This document shows, piece by piece, positions 7,865 through 14,771 of a DNA stretch of 19,776 nt; within the stretch, counting starts at the first letter, position 1; each line of letters opens with the position of its first letter. A model generated the notes under the pieces. That model searched no databases, was not told the origin of the DNA, and worked only from the letters and a program-made list of their open reading frames with translations. The position numbers and the translations under genes were made by a program. Origin of the DNA: CAYLWW01 sp964387585 (lineage in GTDB: Bacteria > Pseudomonadota > Alphaproteobacteria > Rickettsiales > Midichloriaceae); NCBI GenBank assembly GCA_964387585.1, contig CAYLWW010000019.1, positions 1-19,776 of the forward strand. Reading direction: 5' to 3'.

Positions 7865-9157
7865 TTATATATTTTTAATTAATTCTTCATAAGGAGAGAA
7901 GTTAACATTCCCTATAGCGGCCACTGTTGGCTTAACTAGCTTAGCATTACTCAATATATGCGAGATAGTCTTTTGTATTGAATTGGTGTCCACAGCTTCA
8001 ATTTTCTCTAATATTTCTTCCATAGAGATAAACCTTTTGAATACCGAATAGTTATTAATAATTTTTTCCGCTCTACTTCCAGTACTTTCTTGAGACATTA
8101 ATAAACTAGACTTGATCTGCGCTTTAGCCCTAATCAACTCTTCTTCCGTCACATTATTAGCTAATTCTTGCATTTGCTCAACAATCACTGATATTAACTC
8201 GCGTATTTCTGCTTCACTTGTTGCTGCATATATCTGCCACATACCAAAATCACTATAACTTGAAGCAAAAGCTGATATGCTATAAGCTAACCCTCTTTTT
8301 TCTCTAATTTCCTGGAATAATCTAGAAGACATTCCTCCACCAGCTACCATCGATGCTATTTGGAAATCATAATAATCATTATGATAATAAGATACCCCTT
8401 CAAACCCTATTAATAGATGAATTTGTTCTAAATCTCGTACTAATTTTACTTCACCACCAACGTAATTAGGGCTAGAATTAGTTAATTGAATTTTAGTTCT
8501 TTCATTTGATAAAGTTTTATTATTAATAGCTAGATTATTAAACTTATTACTTATTAAATTCACTACTTCATCTTCATTAATATTACCTGAAACTCCTATT
8601 ACTGTATTAATATAATTATAGTGTTCTGCCACATATTCTCTGATATCTACGGAAGTAATAGATTGAACAGATTCTACCGTTCCTAGTATAGATTTACCTA
8701 CTTGCTGCTCAGGAAAAGCCTTTTCTTGTAATAAATCAAATATCAACTCTTCCGGAGTATCATTATTTTCTGCTATTTCTTGCAATATTACTTTCTTTTC
8801 TAGCTGTAACTCATTTGAATCATAAGTTGAGTTTTGTATTATATCGGCTAATATATCGATAGAAGTACCAAGATCATCTTTCAAAACTTTAGCACAATAT
8901 ACAGTACGCTCCCTACTGGTATAAGCATTAAGATAACCCCCTATCATATCAAATTCTTCTGCTATTTTTTTAGCTGAACGTTTTTCTGTACCTTTAAAAT
9001 TCATATGTTCTATACAATGCGATATACCATCTTTGCTATTTTCTTCATCACGAGCACCAACTTCTATCAAAACTTTTATACTTACGCTTTCTACTGTAGG
9101 CAAATTATCTGTAACGATGTACATGCCATTATCTAAAATAGTACAATTTGGTTTCAT
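7865..9157 (-). CDS. M16 family zinc metallopeptidase (processing-peptidase beta-like)
   Basis: A 430-residue peptidase of the pitrilysin M16 family. The inverted zinc motif H47-C-I-E50-H51 is intact and the third ligand is most likely Glu127 in ILQEIAEN. The central GGGMSSRLFQEIREKRGLAYS segment is the conserved glycine-rich/active-site-completing region of the second half. Rickettsial homologues are close relatives of mitochondrial processing peptidase beta subunits and cleave short peptides or targeting-like sequences. The length suits a single-chain member of this group. The start ATG is 236 bases from the divergent gene at 9394. The gene is followed after 64 bases by the oxidoreductase gene. 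Nothing suggests truncation. Confidence 0.94.
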   Translation of the reverse strand: MKPNCTILDNGMYIVTDNLPTVESVSIKVLIEVGARDEENSKDGISHCIEHMNFKGTEKRSAKKIAEEFDMIGGYLNAYTSRERTVYCAKVLKDDLGTSIDILADIIQNSTYDSNELQLEKKVILQEIAENNDTPEELIFDLLQEKAFPEQQVGKSILGTVESVQSITSVDIREYVAEHYNYINTVIGVSGNINEDEVVNLISNKFNNLAINNKTLSNERTKIQLTNSSPNYVGGEVKLVRDLEQIHLLIGFEGVSYYHNDYYDFQIASMVAGGGMSSRLFQEIREKRGLAYSISAFASSYSDFGMWQIYAATSEAEIRELISVIVEQMQELANNVTEEELIRAKAQIKSSLLMSQESTGSRAEKIINNYSVFKRFISMEEILEKIEAVDTNSIQKTISHILSNAKLVKPTVAAIGNVNFSPYEELIKNI

Positions 9158-9218
9158 TATTTCATTAAATACTAAAAAATTTATGCTTAACTATTTTTAT
9201 CATAATAAACAATATTAA

Positions 9219-9244
9219 TAAAATGATTATTACTAATCATTTTA
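9219..9244. promoter_or_regulatory. Perfect 11-bp inverted repeat with 4-base loop
   Basis: TAAAATGATTA (9219-9229) and TAATCATTTTA (9234-9244) are exact inverted copies around the loop TTAC. The repeat lies in the divergent region between the M16 peptidase start (62 bases away) and the SafE-like gene. No T tract follows on either strand, so a protein-binding site or a 5'-leader hairpin for the M16 transcript is more likely than a terminator. Confidence 0.4.
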
Positions 9245-9262
9245 AATAATGAACAATATGCT

Positions 9263-9320
9263 TTTAGATTAAAACACATTTATTGATATTTTATATAACT
9301 GATTTTGAACTTAATCTAAA
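9263..9320. repeat. Widely spaced inverted repeat in the divergent promoter region
   Basis: TTTAGATTAA (9263-9272) and TTAATCTAAA (9311-9320) are exact 10-bp inverted copies, 48 bases apart. The right arm ends just before the candidate -35 at 9324. The arms could be paired operator half-sites, but a chance match in AT-rich DNA is possible. Confidence 0.3.
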
Positions 9321-9323
9321 TGA

Positions 9324-9352
9324 TTGCAAGTAATAGGTTATTAATTTATATA
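9324..9352 (+). promoter_or_regulatory. Candidate promoter of the SafE-like gene
   Basis: TTGCAA (9324-9329) and TATATA (9347-9352) are separated by 17 bases, each matching 4 of 6 consensus positions. Transcription would begin near 9359, about 35 bases before the ATG at 9394. Confidence 0.35.
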
Positions 9353-9393
9353 AGTTTTTTGTAAACAATAAATTCCAATAATTAAATAAAAAA

Positions 9394-10194
9394 ATGGATC
9401 ATACTTGCCATCATCATATGTCAAATAATTCTTTACCAAACAATGAGTTATTTACATTGACTGGCTTAATAGAGATCGATTTAATAATTACTCTATTTTT
9501 AATAGGCTTAGCTAACAGCTTTACTCATTGCATAGGAATGTGTGGCCCAATAGCCATGGGGCAAGCGAGCCTAAGATTAATGAACATAACTCCTAATCAA
9601 ATGAATGAGAAAAGTAGGCTAAAAGCTAGCTTAGCGTTACCTTATTATCTAGGTAAGGCTTTGACTTATTCGCTATTAGCTTCTTTTATCAGTTTATTTA
9701 GCAATATGGTAACTGATAATGAAACAGTAAAAATAATAAAGTTAATTATTATGTCTATTACTGTGATTATATTCGTCATAATGACTTTGGATAGTTTAAC
9801 AATTAAGCTCAACACTGCTTTGATTAAGCAAAGCTTACTTAAGGTAATGAAACCTTATAATGATCTAATATTAAAGTTAGTAAACAATTTTAATTTTAAT
9901 CCAATAGGTAAACAAGGATTAGTGCTTGGTATGATGCTAGGATTAATTCCTTGTGGCTTAGTATACGCCAACATACTAACTGCTGTAAATTTAACTAATA
10001 ATTTTATACTAGCTGGACTTGCTATGTTTGCCTTCGGTTTAGGAACCTTCCCCGGTTTATTTATCGTTTCTTATTCAGGTCAGCATATTATGTTACGCTG
10101 GCGCAAATTCTTCAAAATATTTTATATAACTACCATGATTATAAATATTATATTATTATCAAAGTATTCTTATAGAATCTGGTTATCTCTATAA
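9394..10194 (+). CDS. Sulfite exporter TauE/SafE-family (DsbD_2-like) membrane protein
   Basis: The 266-residue protein has about six membrane segments. Its signature motif HCIGMCGPIAMG (H45 to G56) in the first segment identifies the DsbD_2/UreH-like branch often annotated TauE/SafE. A second half-repeat contains GMMLGLIPCGLVYANIL. Members of this branch in proteobacteria are commonly linked to heavy-metal (copper) handling and cytochrome oxidase maturation. The N-terminus has a short His/Cys-rich stretch (HTCHHHM, residues 3-9), which fits metal binding, although that is inference. The substrate is unknown, and 'sulfite exporter' is a family name rather than evidence. It is transcribed away from the M16 gene and is followed by enolase after 55 bases. 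Confidence 0.85.
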   Translation: MDHTCHHHMSNNSLPNNELFTLTGLIEIDLIITLFLIGLANSFTHCIGMCGPIAMGQASLRLMNITPNQMNEKSRLKASLALPYYLGKALTYSLLASFISLFSNMVTDNETVKIIKLIIMSITVIIFVIMTLDSLTIKLNTALIKQSLLKVMKPYNDLILKLVNNFNFNPIGKQGLVLGMMLGLIPCGLVYANILTAVNLTNNFILAGLAMFAFGLGTFPGLFIVSYSGQHIMLRWRKFFKIFYITTMIINIILLSKYSYRIWLSL

Positions 10195-10201
10195 CCATAA
10201 G

Positions 10202-10222
10202 AAAAAAAGATTATCTTTTTTT
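10202..10222 (+). terminator. Weak A/T hairpin after the SafE-like gene
   Basis: Seven A plus G (10202-10209) can pair with CTTTTTTT (10215-10222) around a 5-base loop, ending in a T run 28 bases past the SafE-like stop. The stem has a single G-C pair, so termination before enolase would be inefficient at best. Confidence 0.3.
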
Positions 10223-10249
10223 AATTATAAATTAAATACAGTATAGTAA

Positions 10250-11515
10250 ATGTTCATAATAAAGCATCTCAAAGCTAGAGAAATCTTAGATAGTAGAGGA
10301 AACCCAACATTAGAAGTTGACTTAGTTTTAGATAAAGGTGGTTTTGGGCGTTTTTCAGTTCCTAGTGGAGCTTCAGTTGGTCTTAATGAAGCTCTAGAGT
10401 TAAGAGATTATGGTCAGAGATATTTAGGTTTAGGCGTAAAAAAAGCAGTAGACAACGTTAACTACAAAATCGCTGAATCCCTAATAGGTAAAGCAATATC
10501 TGACCAAAATGATTTGGATAATTTTTTAATTAATCTTGATAATACGCCTAATAAAAGTAAATTAGGTGCCAATACAACATTAGCAGTATCAATGGCTTTT
10601 GCTAAAGCAGTAGCAAATTTAAACAATCAGCCTTTTTTTAAGTCTATTCTTGAAATCTTTGGTAAACATTCCAATTCTAACCTCAAAGATAATATGGATA
10701 ACTTAGGCTTAATGGTGAATATACTAAATGGTGGCAAACATGCTGATAACAGGTTAGATATACAAGAATTTATGATTGTAATAGGTAATGAAGTTGCAAA
10801 TATCAATGAGCGAATACGTATTGCCAGTGAAGTATTTCATCATCTCGCCAAAGAATTAGGGCGTTGTGGATTTAGTACTAATGTTGGAGATGAAGGTGGA
10901 TTTGCCCCTAATATAAATTCTACTAGAGCTGCTTTAGATCTTATTTGTTTAGCTATAGATAAATCAGGGTATAATGAACATGTAAAATTAGCTTTAGACG
11001 CTGCAGCAAGCACATTTTATTCCAAAGGAAAATATCATCTTAATGGCGAAGGAATGAGCTTGAGTAACTCACAATTGATAGATTATTATACTTCTCTTGT
11101 AAGTGATTATCCTATAATTTCTATTGAAGATTCATTTGCCGAAGATGATATTGAAGGCTGGAGTGAAATAACTAAAAAGCTAGGCCATAGAATCAAAATA
11201 GTGGGGGATGATCTTTTTGTTACTAATACTAAATTATTGAGTAAGGGTATAAAGCAATCATTAGCTAATTCAATACTTATAAAACCTAATCAAGTAGGTA
11301 CCCTTAGTGAAACTATTTCAGCTATAAAGCTTGCTCACGATAACTCTTACACTACAATCATTTCACACCGCTCAGGAGAGACAGAAGATACATCTATTGC
11401 TCATTTAGCTATAGCATCAGGTAGTTCTTATATTAAAGCAGGATCGATGTGTCGAACTGATAGGGTATCTAAATATAATGAATTAATAAGGATCGCAGAA
11501 CTTATATATGAATGA
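10250..11515 (+). CDS. eno: Enolase (phosphopyruvate hydratase)
   Basis: A complete 421-residue enolase converting 2-phosphoglycerate to phosphoenolpyruvate in lower glycolysis/gluconeogenesis. Key elements are in order: REILDSRGNPTLEV near the start, the mobile loop PSGASVG, NGGKHADN and DIQEFMI, the acid/base residue Glu215 in VGDEGGFAPN, the metal-binding aspartate in LALDAAAS, IEDSFAEDD, the aspartate in VGDDLF, Lys345 in ILIKPNQVGT, and SHRSGETED. All catalytic and Mg2+ ligands are present. The start ATG overlaps no neighbour and has no clear ribosome-binding site. Enolase is missing from typical Rickettsia genomes, which lack glycolysis, as far as I recall. Its presence therefore argues for a Rickettsiales lineage with at least the lower part of the pathway. 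Confidence 0.97.
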   Translation: MFIIKHLKAREILDSRGNPTLEVDLVLDKGGFGRFSVPSGASVGLNEALELRDYGQRYLGLGVKKAVDNVNYKIAESLIGKAISDQNDLDNFLINLDNTPNKSKLGANTTLAVSMAFAKAVANLNNQPFFKSILEIFGKHSNSNLKDNMDNLGLMVNILNGGKHADNRLDIQEFMIVIGNEVANINERIRIASEVFHHLAKELGRCGFSTNVGDEGGFAPNINSTRAALDLICLAIDKSGYNEHVKLALDAAASTFYSKGKYHLNGEGMSLSNSQLIDYYTSLVSDYPIISIEDSFAEDDIEGWSEITKKLGHRIKIVGDDLFVTNTKLLSKGIKQSLANSILIKPNQVGTLSETISAIKLAHDNSYTTIISHRSGETEDTSIAHLAIASGSSYIKAGSMCRTDRVSKYNELIRIAELIYE

Positions 11516-11564
11516 TAGATATAGATAAAGATTTGGTGCTAAATTTATATCATAAAGCCAATGT

Positions 11565-13211
11565 TTAATTGAAAAAATAGTGCTCTAAAATAGGGTTAGA
11601 TATAAAATTTATTTCTTCATCATCAATTTCTATATATTGATTATTTGTAAACTCCTGATGTTTTGAGTCTTTCACTAGCTCAAACTCTTCATCTGCTTGA
11701 TTTATTAAATCCTCTTTTATTATCTTAGTATTATCTAGCTCGTTATATTTCATTAAAATTTCTATTAACTCTAATTCATTATCTAATTTAGCTATAGATA
11801 ATAAGCTTTGATTTTTTTTATTAAAAATATAAGGGTTAGCACCATTTTTTAAGAGCAATTCTATTAGAGATAAATAAGTTTTTTTCAAATCTGCAGTTTT
11901 GCCATTTTTATCTTCAATTTGGTTATTTGCTTTTCTAGCTAAGTAAGCTTTGATCAAAGCTGTATTACCCGAATTATTTTGTTCATCTAATTTAGCATTA
12001 GCTTTTATTAATAGCTTAACTATTTCTATATTGCCTTTTGAAGAAGCTAAAATTAAAGGCGAATTTCCATTAACATCTTTAATATTAGGGTTAGCTCCCC
12101 AATTTATCAATGATTCAGCAACATCAATATAATTCCTAAATGATGAATAAAGTAATGGTGTAGTAGCATTATCTTTTATAGCAGCATCAACATTTACCCC
12201 CCTTTCACATAATAAATTAACCATTGATAATTTTCCTAAACTCAAAGCTGCATAAAGCAATGTTATTCCACTATTTAAATATATATCATCAATAGATAAG
12301 CCAGTTTTTAATAAAGATGCTAATTCTTCTTTTTGCTCTTTAACTATGTAGCTAAAAGCAAGAAGTTGTTTATATTTATTTACACTAAAATTTATTTTGC
12401 CTAATAACTCTTCAATAGAAGAATAAGAATTAGTAAATTTTTGAAAATCTGATTTTTCAACACTTGTAGGAATATCATCAATAATACTATTAATAAAATC
12501 AACAAAAGAAAAAATAGTGTTTTTCTGCCATTCCAAAATACTAGCATCTGAAATAGGTATTAATTTTTCGATTTCTGTCTCAAATATCTTAGCTTCATTA
12601 TTTAATTTTATTGCAATAATTATACTTTCAGGGCAAGCAGTTATATAATATAAGTATCTTAAATACGGACTACTTGTAGATGCGAAAAATCCCTCAAGCA
12701 ATAATTCTTCAGCGATATAGCTTGATGAAGAATTAATTGCAATAATAGTTGAACCAGCGGTTAAATTGCTAATCTTATCTTGTAAATTAGTAGGGTTATA
12801 AACTGAGGTATATCCTATAAATTCAAAATGATTTTGATTATAACCTATAAGCTTGAGATAATATGAAGAGATTTTTACTGAGTTACTTAAAGTATTTAGT
12901 ATTTCATTTTCTGAAATAAAGCAGATATCCGAATTATGATTATTTTTATGCTCATATAAGTAAATATGATTAGATAAAAGCTCAAGATTTTCACAATACA
13001 TAGAATTTCTCCCATCGCCATAAACTGCAAAAAGATTTTCCTGTTTATTAAGATTTTCAATAACTTTTAATCTTACTGCATTAGTGTTAGGACCAAATAA
13101 GATAGAGCCAGATAACACTGGCCTACCTCTATAAATATCACTAAAAAAGATTTTTATATCATTATAAGTAAAAATAACTCCTAGTATTGTTAATTTTAAA
13201 GCTTTTTTCAT
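11565..13211 (-). CDS. Ankyrin-repeat protein with an unrecognised N-terminal region
   Basis: A 548-residue protein. The C-terminal half holds about six ankyrin repeats, near residues 279-313, 314-347, 348-380, 381-413, 414-466 and 467-491. The best are NSPLILASSKGNIEIVKLL and the WGANPNIKD and NGANPYIFN loops; the fifth repeat carries an insertion of roughly 17 residues. A charged tail follows (DEEFELVKD, EIDDEEINF). Residues 1-278 match nothing I know. They begin with a short hydrophobic segment after MKKALK that is too weak to call a signal peptide. Ankyrin proteins of Rickettsiales are often secreted effectors that bind host proteins, but secretion is not shown here. The gene is convergent with eno (49 bases apart), and its 5' end adjoins a decayed IS630 copy about 50 bases upstream. 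Confidence 0.88.
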   Translation of the reverse strand: MKKALKLTILGVIFTYNDIKIFFSDIYRGRPVLSGSILFGPNTNAVRLKVIENLNKQENLFAVYGDGRNSMYCENLELLSNHIYLYEHKNNHNSDICFISENEILNTLSNSVKISSYYLKLIGYNQNHFEFIGYTSVYNPTNLQDKISNLTAGSTIIAINSSSSYIAEELLLEGFFASTSSPYLRYLYYITACPESIIIAIKLNNEAKIFETEIEKLIPISDASILEWQKNTIFSFVDFINSIIDDIPTSVEKSDFQKFTNSYSSIEELLGKINFSVNKYKQLLAFSYIVKEQKEELASLLKTGLSIDDIYLNSGITLLYAALSLGKLSMVNLLCERGVNVDAAIKDNATTPLLYSSFRNYIDVAESLINWGANPNIKDVNGNSPLILASSKGNIEIVKLLIKANAKLDEQNNSGNTALIKAYLARKANNQIEDKNGKTADLKKTYLSLIELLLKNGANPYIFNKKNQSLLSIAKLDNELELIEILMKYNELDNTKIIKEDLINQADEEFELVKDSKHQEFTNNQYIEIDDEEINFISNPILEHYFFN

Positions 13212-13260
13212 CGATTCAATTGATTCTAATTTATTATATAAAGCTATGAGTAAATTAAAA

Positions 13261-13784
13261 AATCCTTAGATCAGGAGGAATTTTGCTATTACCACCAATA
13301 AAATTAATGAATTTTATAGCCTATATATAGTAAGTTAAGTTGAGTTGTTTCTAATTTATGAAAAGACGCATTATCCATAATCACAACTTGGCCGGGTTTT
13401 AGCTCATTGATTAAAAAATGTTCTACCTAATTATTAAAAAAATCACCGTTGTAAGCGCCATTAAAAACCATTGGTGCTATCGATTTATTATTCACCAAGC
13501 CAGCTATTATATTCGTCTTTTTATGGTATTTTCCGCTCTTTTTACCGGCTAACTTTTCTCCTTTTTTGCCCCATCCTAAAGCTTTGCAAACAAATATCTT
13601 TATCTCGCTTTCATCATTTTTTTTGGAAGATAAATCCCTTCTTGTTTGTATTTTTATACCATCTACCTATCGCTGATATACTGACTTTAAAGAGATTTGA
13701 TGCACTGATATATCCATTTCCTGCTTCCATATAAGCTATTACTCTTCGCCTTAAATTGTTGTTGTAATTCTTTGTCATTTTCAT
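13261..13784 (-). pseudogene. IS630-family transposase, degenerate
   Basis: Read on the minus strand from the ATG at 13784, the frame gives an N-terminal helix-turn-helix (NLRRRVIAYMEAG ... ASNLFKVSISAIGRWYK). It breaks near an A-run, with about 90 codons of the family's middle missing. In another frame it continues with the DDE core: DESEI, GWGKKGEKLAGKKSGKYHKKTN in two pieces, APMVFNGAYNGDFF, then ELKPGQVVIMDNASFHK with the second catalytic Asp. A TAG interrupts it where family members have Trp (FNN-stop-VEHFL). Further stops follow NLLYIGYKIH, and only PPDL remains of the LPPYSPDLNP segment; the third acidic residue is lost. A frameshift, an internal deletion, nonsense codons and a missing 3' end make it non-functional. 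The plus-strand frame covering 13471-13734 is a shadow of it. Confidence 0.85.
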
Positions 13785-13835
13785 TTTATTCTATCAATAT
13801 TTTATACCTAATTTAACCTAAATTATTGTATAATA
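13261..13835 (-). mobile_element. IS630-family insertion sequence remnant
   Basis: This is the extent of the IS remnant including the DNA upstream of the transposase start. The 5' end holds a short direct repeat on the minus strand (TTAGGT-TAAA-TTAGGT, about 13804-13821) like a terminal sequence. No inverted partner is found at the 13215-13261 side, so the 3' end of the element is deleted and the borders are approximate. Confidence 0.6.
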
Positions 13836-14042
13836 AATCATAGTAATACACTGATAATCCTCTTCACAATTATAATCTTCTTCCACTACCTTACTAATAC
13901 TAAGTTCTTCAGTTACCTCATATAAAATATCATTTATATCATCAACAAGAGAAATTTCATGATTAACGTTTAACTTGCTTTTCACATTATCATTTTCAAC
14001 TATTACAGGAAAATGATTATTTTTATTATTTGCTATGCTCAT
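13818..14042 (-). CDS. Small protein, paralogue A of a tandem pair, tail probably replaced by IS630
   Basis: A 74-residue protein of no recognised family. Residues 1-31 (MSIANNKN ... FPVIV ... VKS) match the paralogue encoded at 14254-14529 at about 20 of 31 positions. The middle is acidic and unrelated to it. Near the end both share YNC-x5-C (here YNCEEDYQC, residues 58-66). The last residues (roughly MIYYTII) and the TAG stop run into the IS630 end, so the native C-terminus has probably been cut off. About 110 bases upstream of the start are also conserved between the two copies, including a TATAAT box unique to this one. The pattern of constant N-terminus, variable middle and constant Cys pair resembles precursor peptides or diversifying small antigens, but neither is established. 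It could be a non-functional relic. Confidence 0.55.
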   Translation of the reverse strand: MSIANNKNNHFPVIVENDNVKSKLNVNHEISLVDDINDILYEVTEELSISKVVEEDYNCEEDYQCITMIYYTII

Positions 14043-14156
14043 AATTTGTTTTATTTATATTTTAAATGAAATTACCAATAGCTAATTTTTTATTTAACAT
14101 GTTGGTAATTCATTATATAAGTTTAAAAAATTATTTTTTGGAAAGTAATAAAAAAT
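13950..14156 (-). repeat. Tandem duplication, unit 1
   Basis: This stretch covers the first 30 codons of small protein A and about 110 bases upstream. It aligns with 14438-14643 at an offset of about 487 bases. Similarity stops beyond about 14156, where the units diverge. The shared non-coding part shows that the duplication carried its own promoter region. Confidence 0.7.
14070..14117 (-). promoter_or_regulatory. TATAAT box and inverted repeat upstream of small protein A
   Basis: On the minus strand TATAAT lies at 14117-14112, followed by inverted arms AATTACCAA (14110-14102 region) and TTGGTAATT (14078-14070), 9 bp each and 32 bases (three helical turns) apart. The first arm falls at the expected transcription start. 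This suggests an operator or a start-site hairpin. In the second copy the box is degenerate (TTTGAT) and the arms only partly match. Confidence 0.4.
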
Positions 14157-14253
14157 CTCGTATTGTTAAAATATAATATTGTATTTCATAGTAAATAAAG
14201 ATTTAGTAGCCACAAGAAAATACTATATGAACAATAACGTATAAACGCCGAAT

Positions 14254-14529
14254 TTATAACTCACTATCATTAGTAGCAATATAATTAACCATATTGCCAC
14301 ACTCACCATAATGCCTACAGTTATACTCTTGTAATCCCTCACTATTTTCACTCCACCCATAATCACCAGTATAAGGATCATAAGTAGGGTAATGCTTATC
14401 TGGGTACATTGCATTTGCAGCCGGAAGAAATATAGGAGAAGTTTCATAGTGAATCTTTAAATCACTTTTTACACTCTCATTTCCTACTATTACAGGAAAG
14501 TAACTATTTTTATTATTTGCTATACTCAT
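14254..14529 (-). CDS. Small protein, paralogue B of a tandem pair
   Basis: A 91-residue protein of unknown family. Its first 31 residues (MSIANNKN, FPVIV, VKS) match paralogue A. The middle differs entirely: it is Tyr/Pro/Gly-rich (YPDKHYPTYDPYTGDYGW), with no resemblance to A's acidic region. It ends with YNCRHYGEC, which repeats A's YNC-x5-C, then a 14-residue tail (GNMVNYIATNDSEL) that A lacks. There is no signal peptide or membrane segment. It is transcribed away from polA (242 bases between starts). The overlapping hydrophobic frame at 14223-14447 is taken as a shadow because only this frame is supported by the paralogue. Coding is likely; the function is unknown. Confidence 0.6.
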   Translation of the reverse strand: MSIANNKNSYFPVIVGNESVKSDLKIHYETSPIFLPAANAMYPDKHYPTYDPYTGDYGWSENSEGLQEYNCRHYGECGNMVNYIATNDSEL

Positions 14530-14643
14530 AATTTGCTTTATTTAATATGTTAATAAAGTTACTAATAGTTAATTATTGATTTAACATACTGGTAATTCAT
14601 CAAATAAGCTTAAAAAGTTATTTTTTAGAAAGCAATTAAAAAG
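14438..14643 (-). repeat. Tandem duplication, unit 2
   Basis: This is the second unit of the duplication paired with 13950-14156. It contains the start of small protein B and about 110 bases upstream. Its TTAACAT and GGTAATTCAT blocks are shared with unit 1, while the TATAAT of unit 1 is changed. Confidence 0.7.
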
Positions 14644-14771
14644 TTATGCAAATTAGCAAAATAAATTTCTACCTATATTTATAAGCTGAATGAAATTATT
14701 TTAAGATTAGTTTACTGTTTAAATTTTATAGGATAGTATCCAACTATTTCAATAAAATTAATTTTTAAAGC

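Noticed and set aside
11512..11568. 18-codon frame whose ATG overlaps the enolase stop (ATGA)
   Set aside because: Very short, no recognisable product and no similarity to genes usually found after eno; the overlap is probably chance.
13471..13734. 87-residue plus-strand frame
   Set aside because: It lies antisense to the IS630 transposase remnant, whose motifs are clear on the minus strand.
14223..14447. 74-residue hydrophobic minus-strand frame resembling a membrane protein
   Set aside because: It overlaps paralogue B in another frame; B's frame is supported by its paralogue, so this is most likely a shadow.
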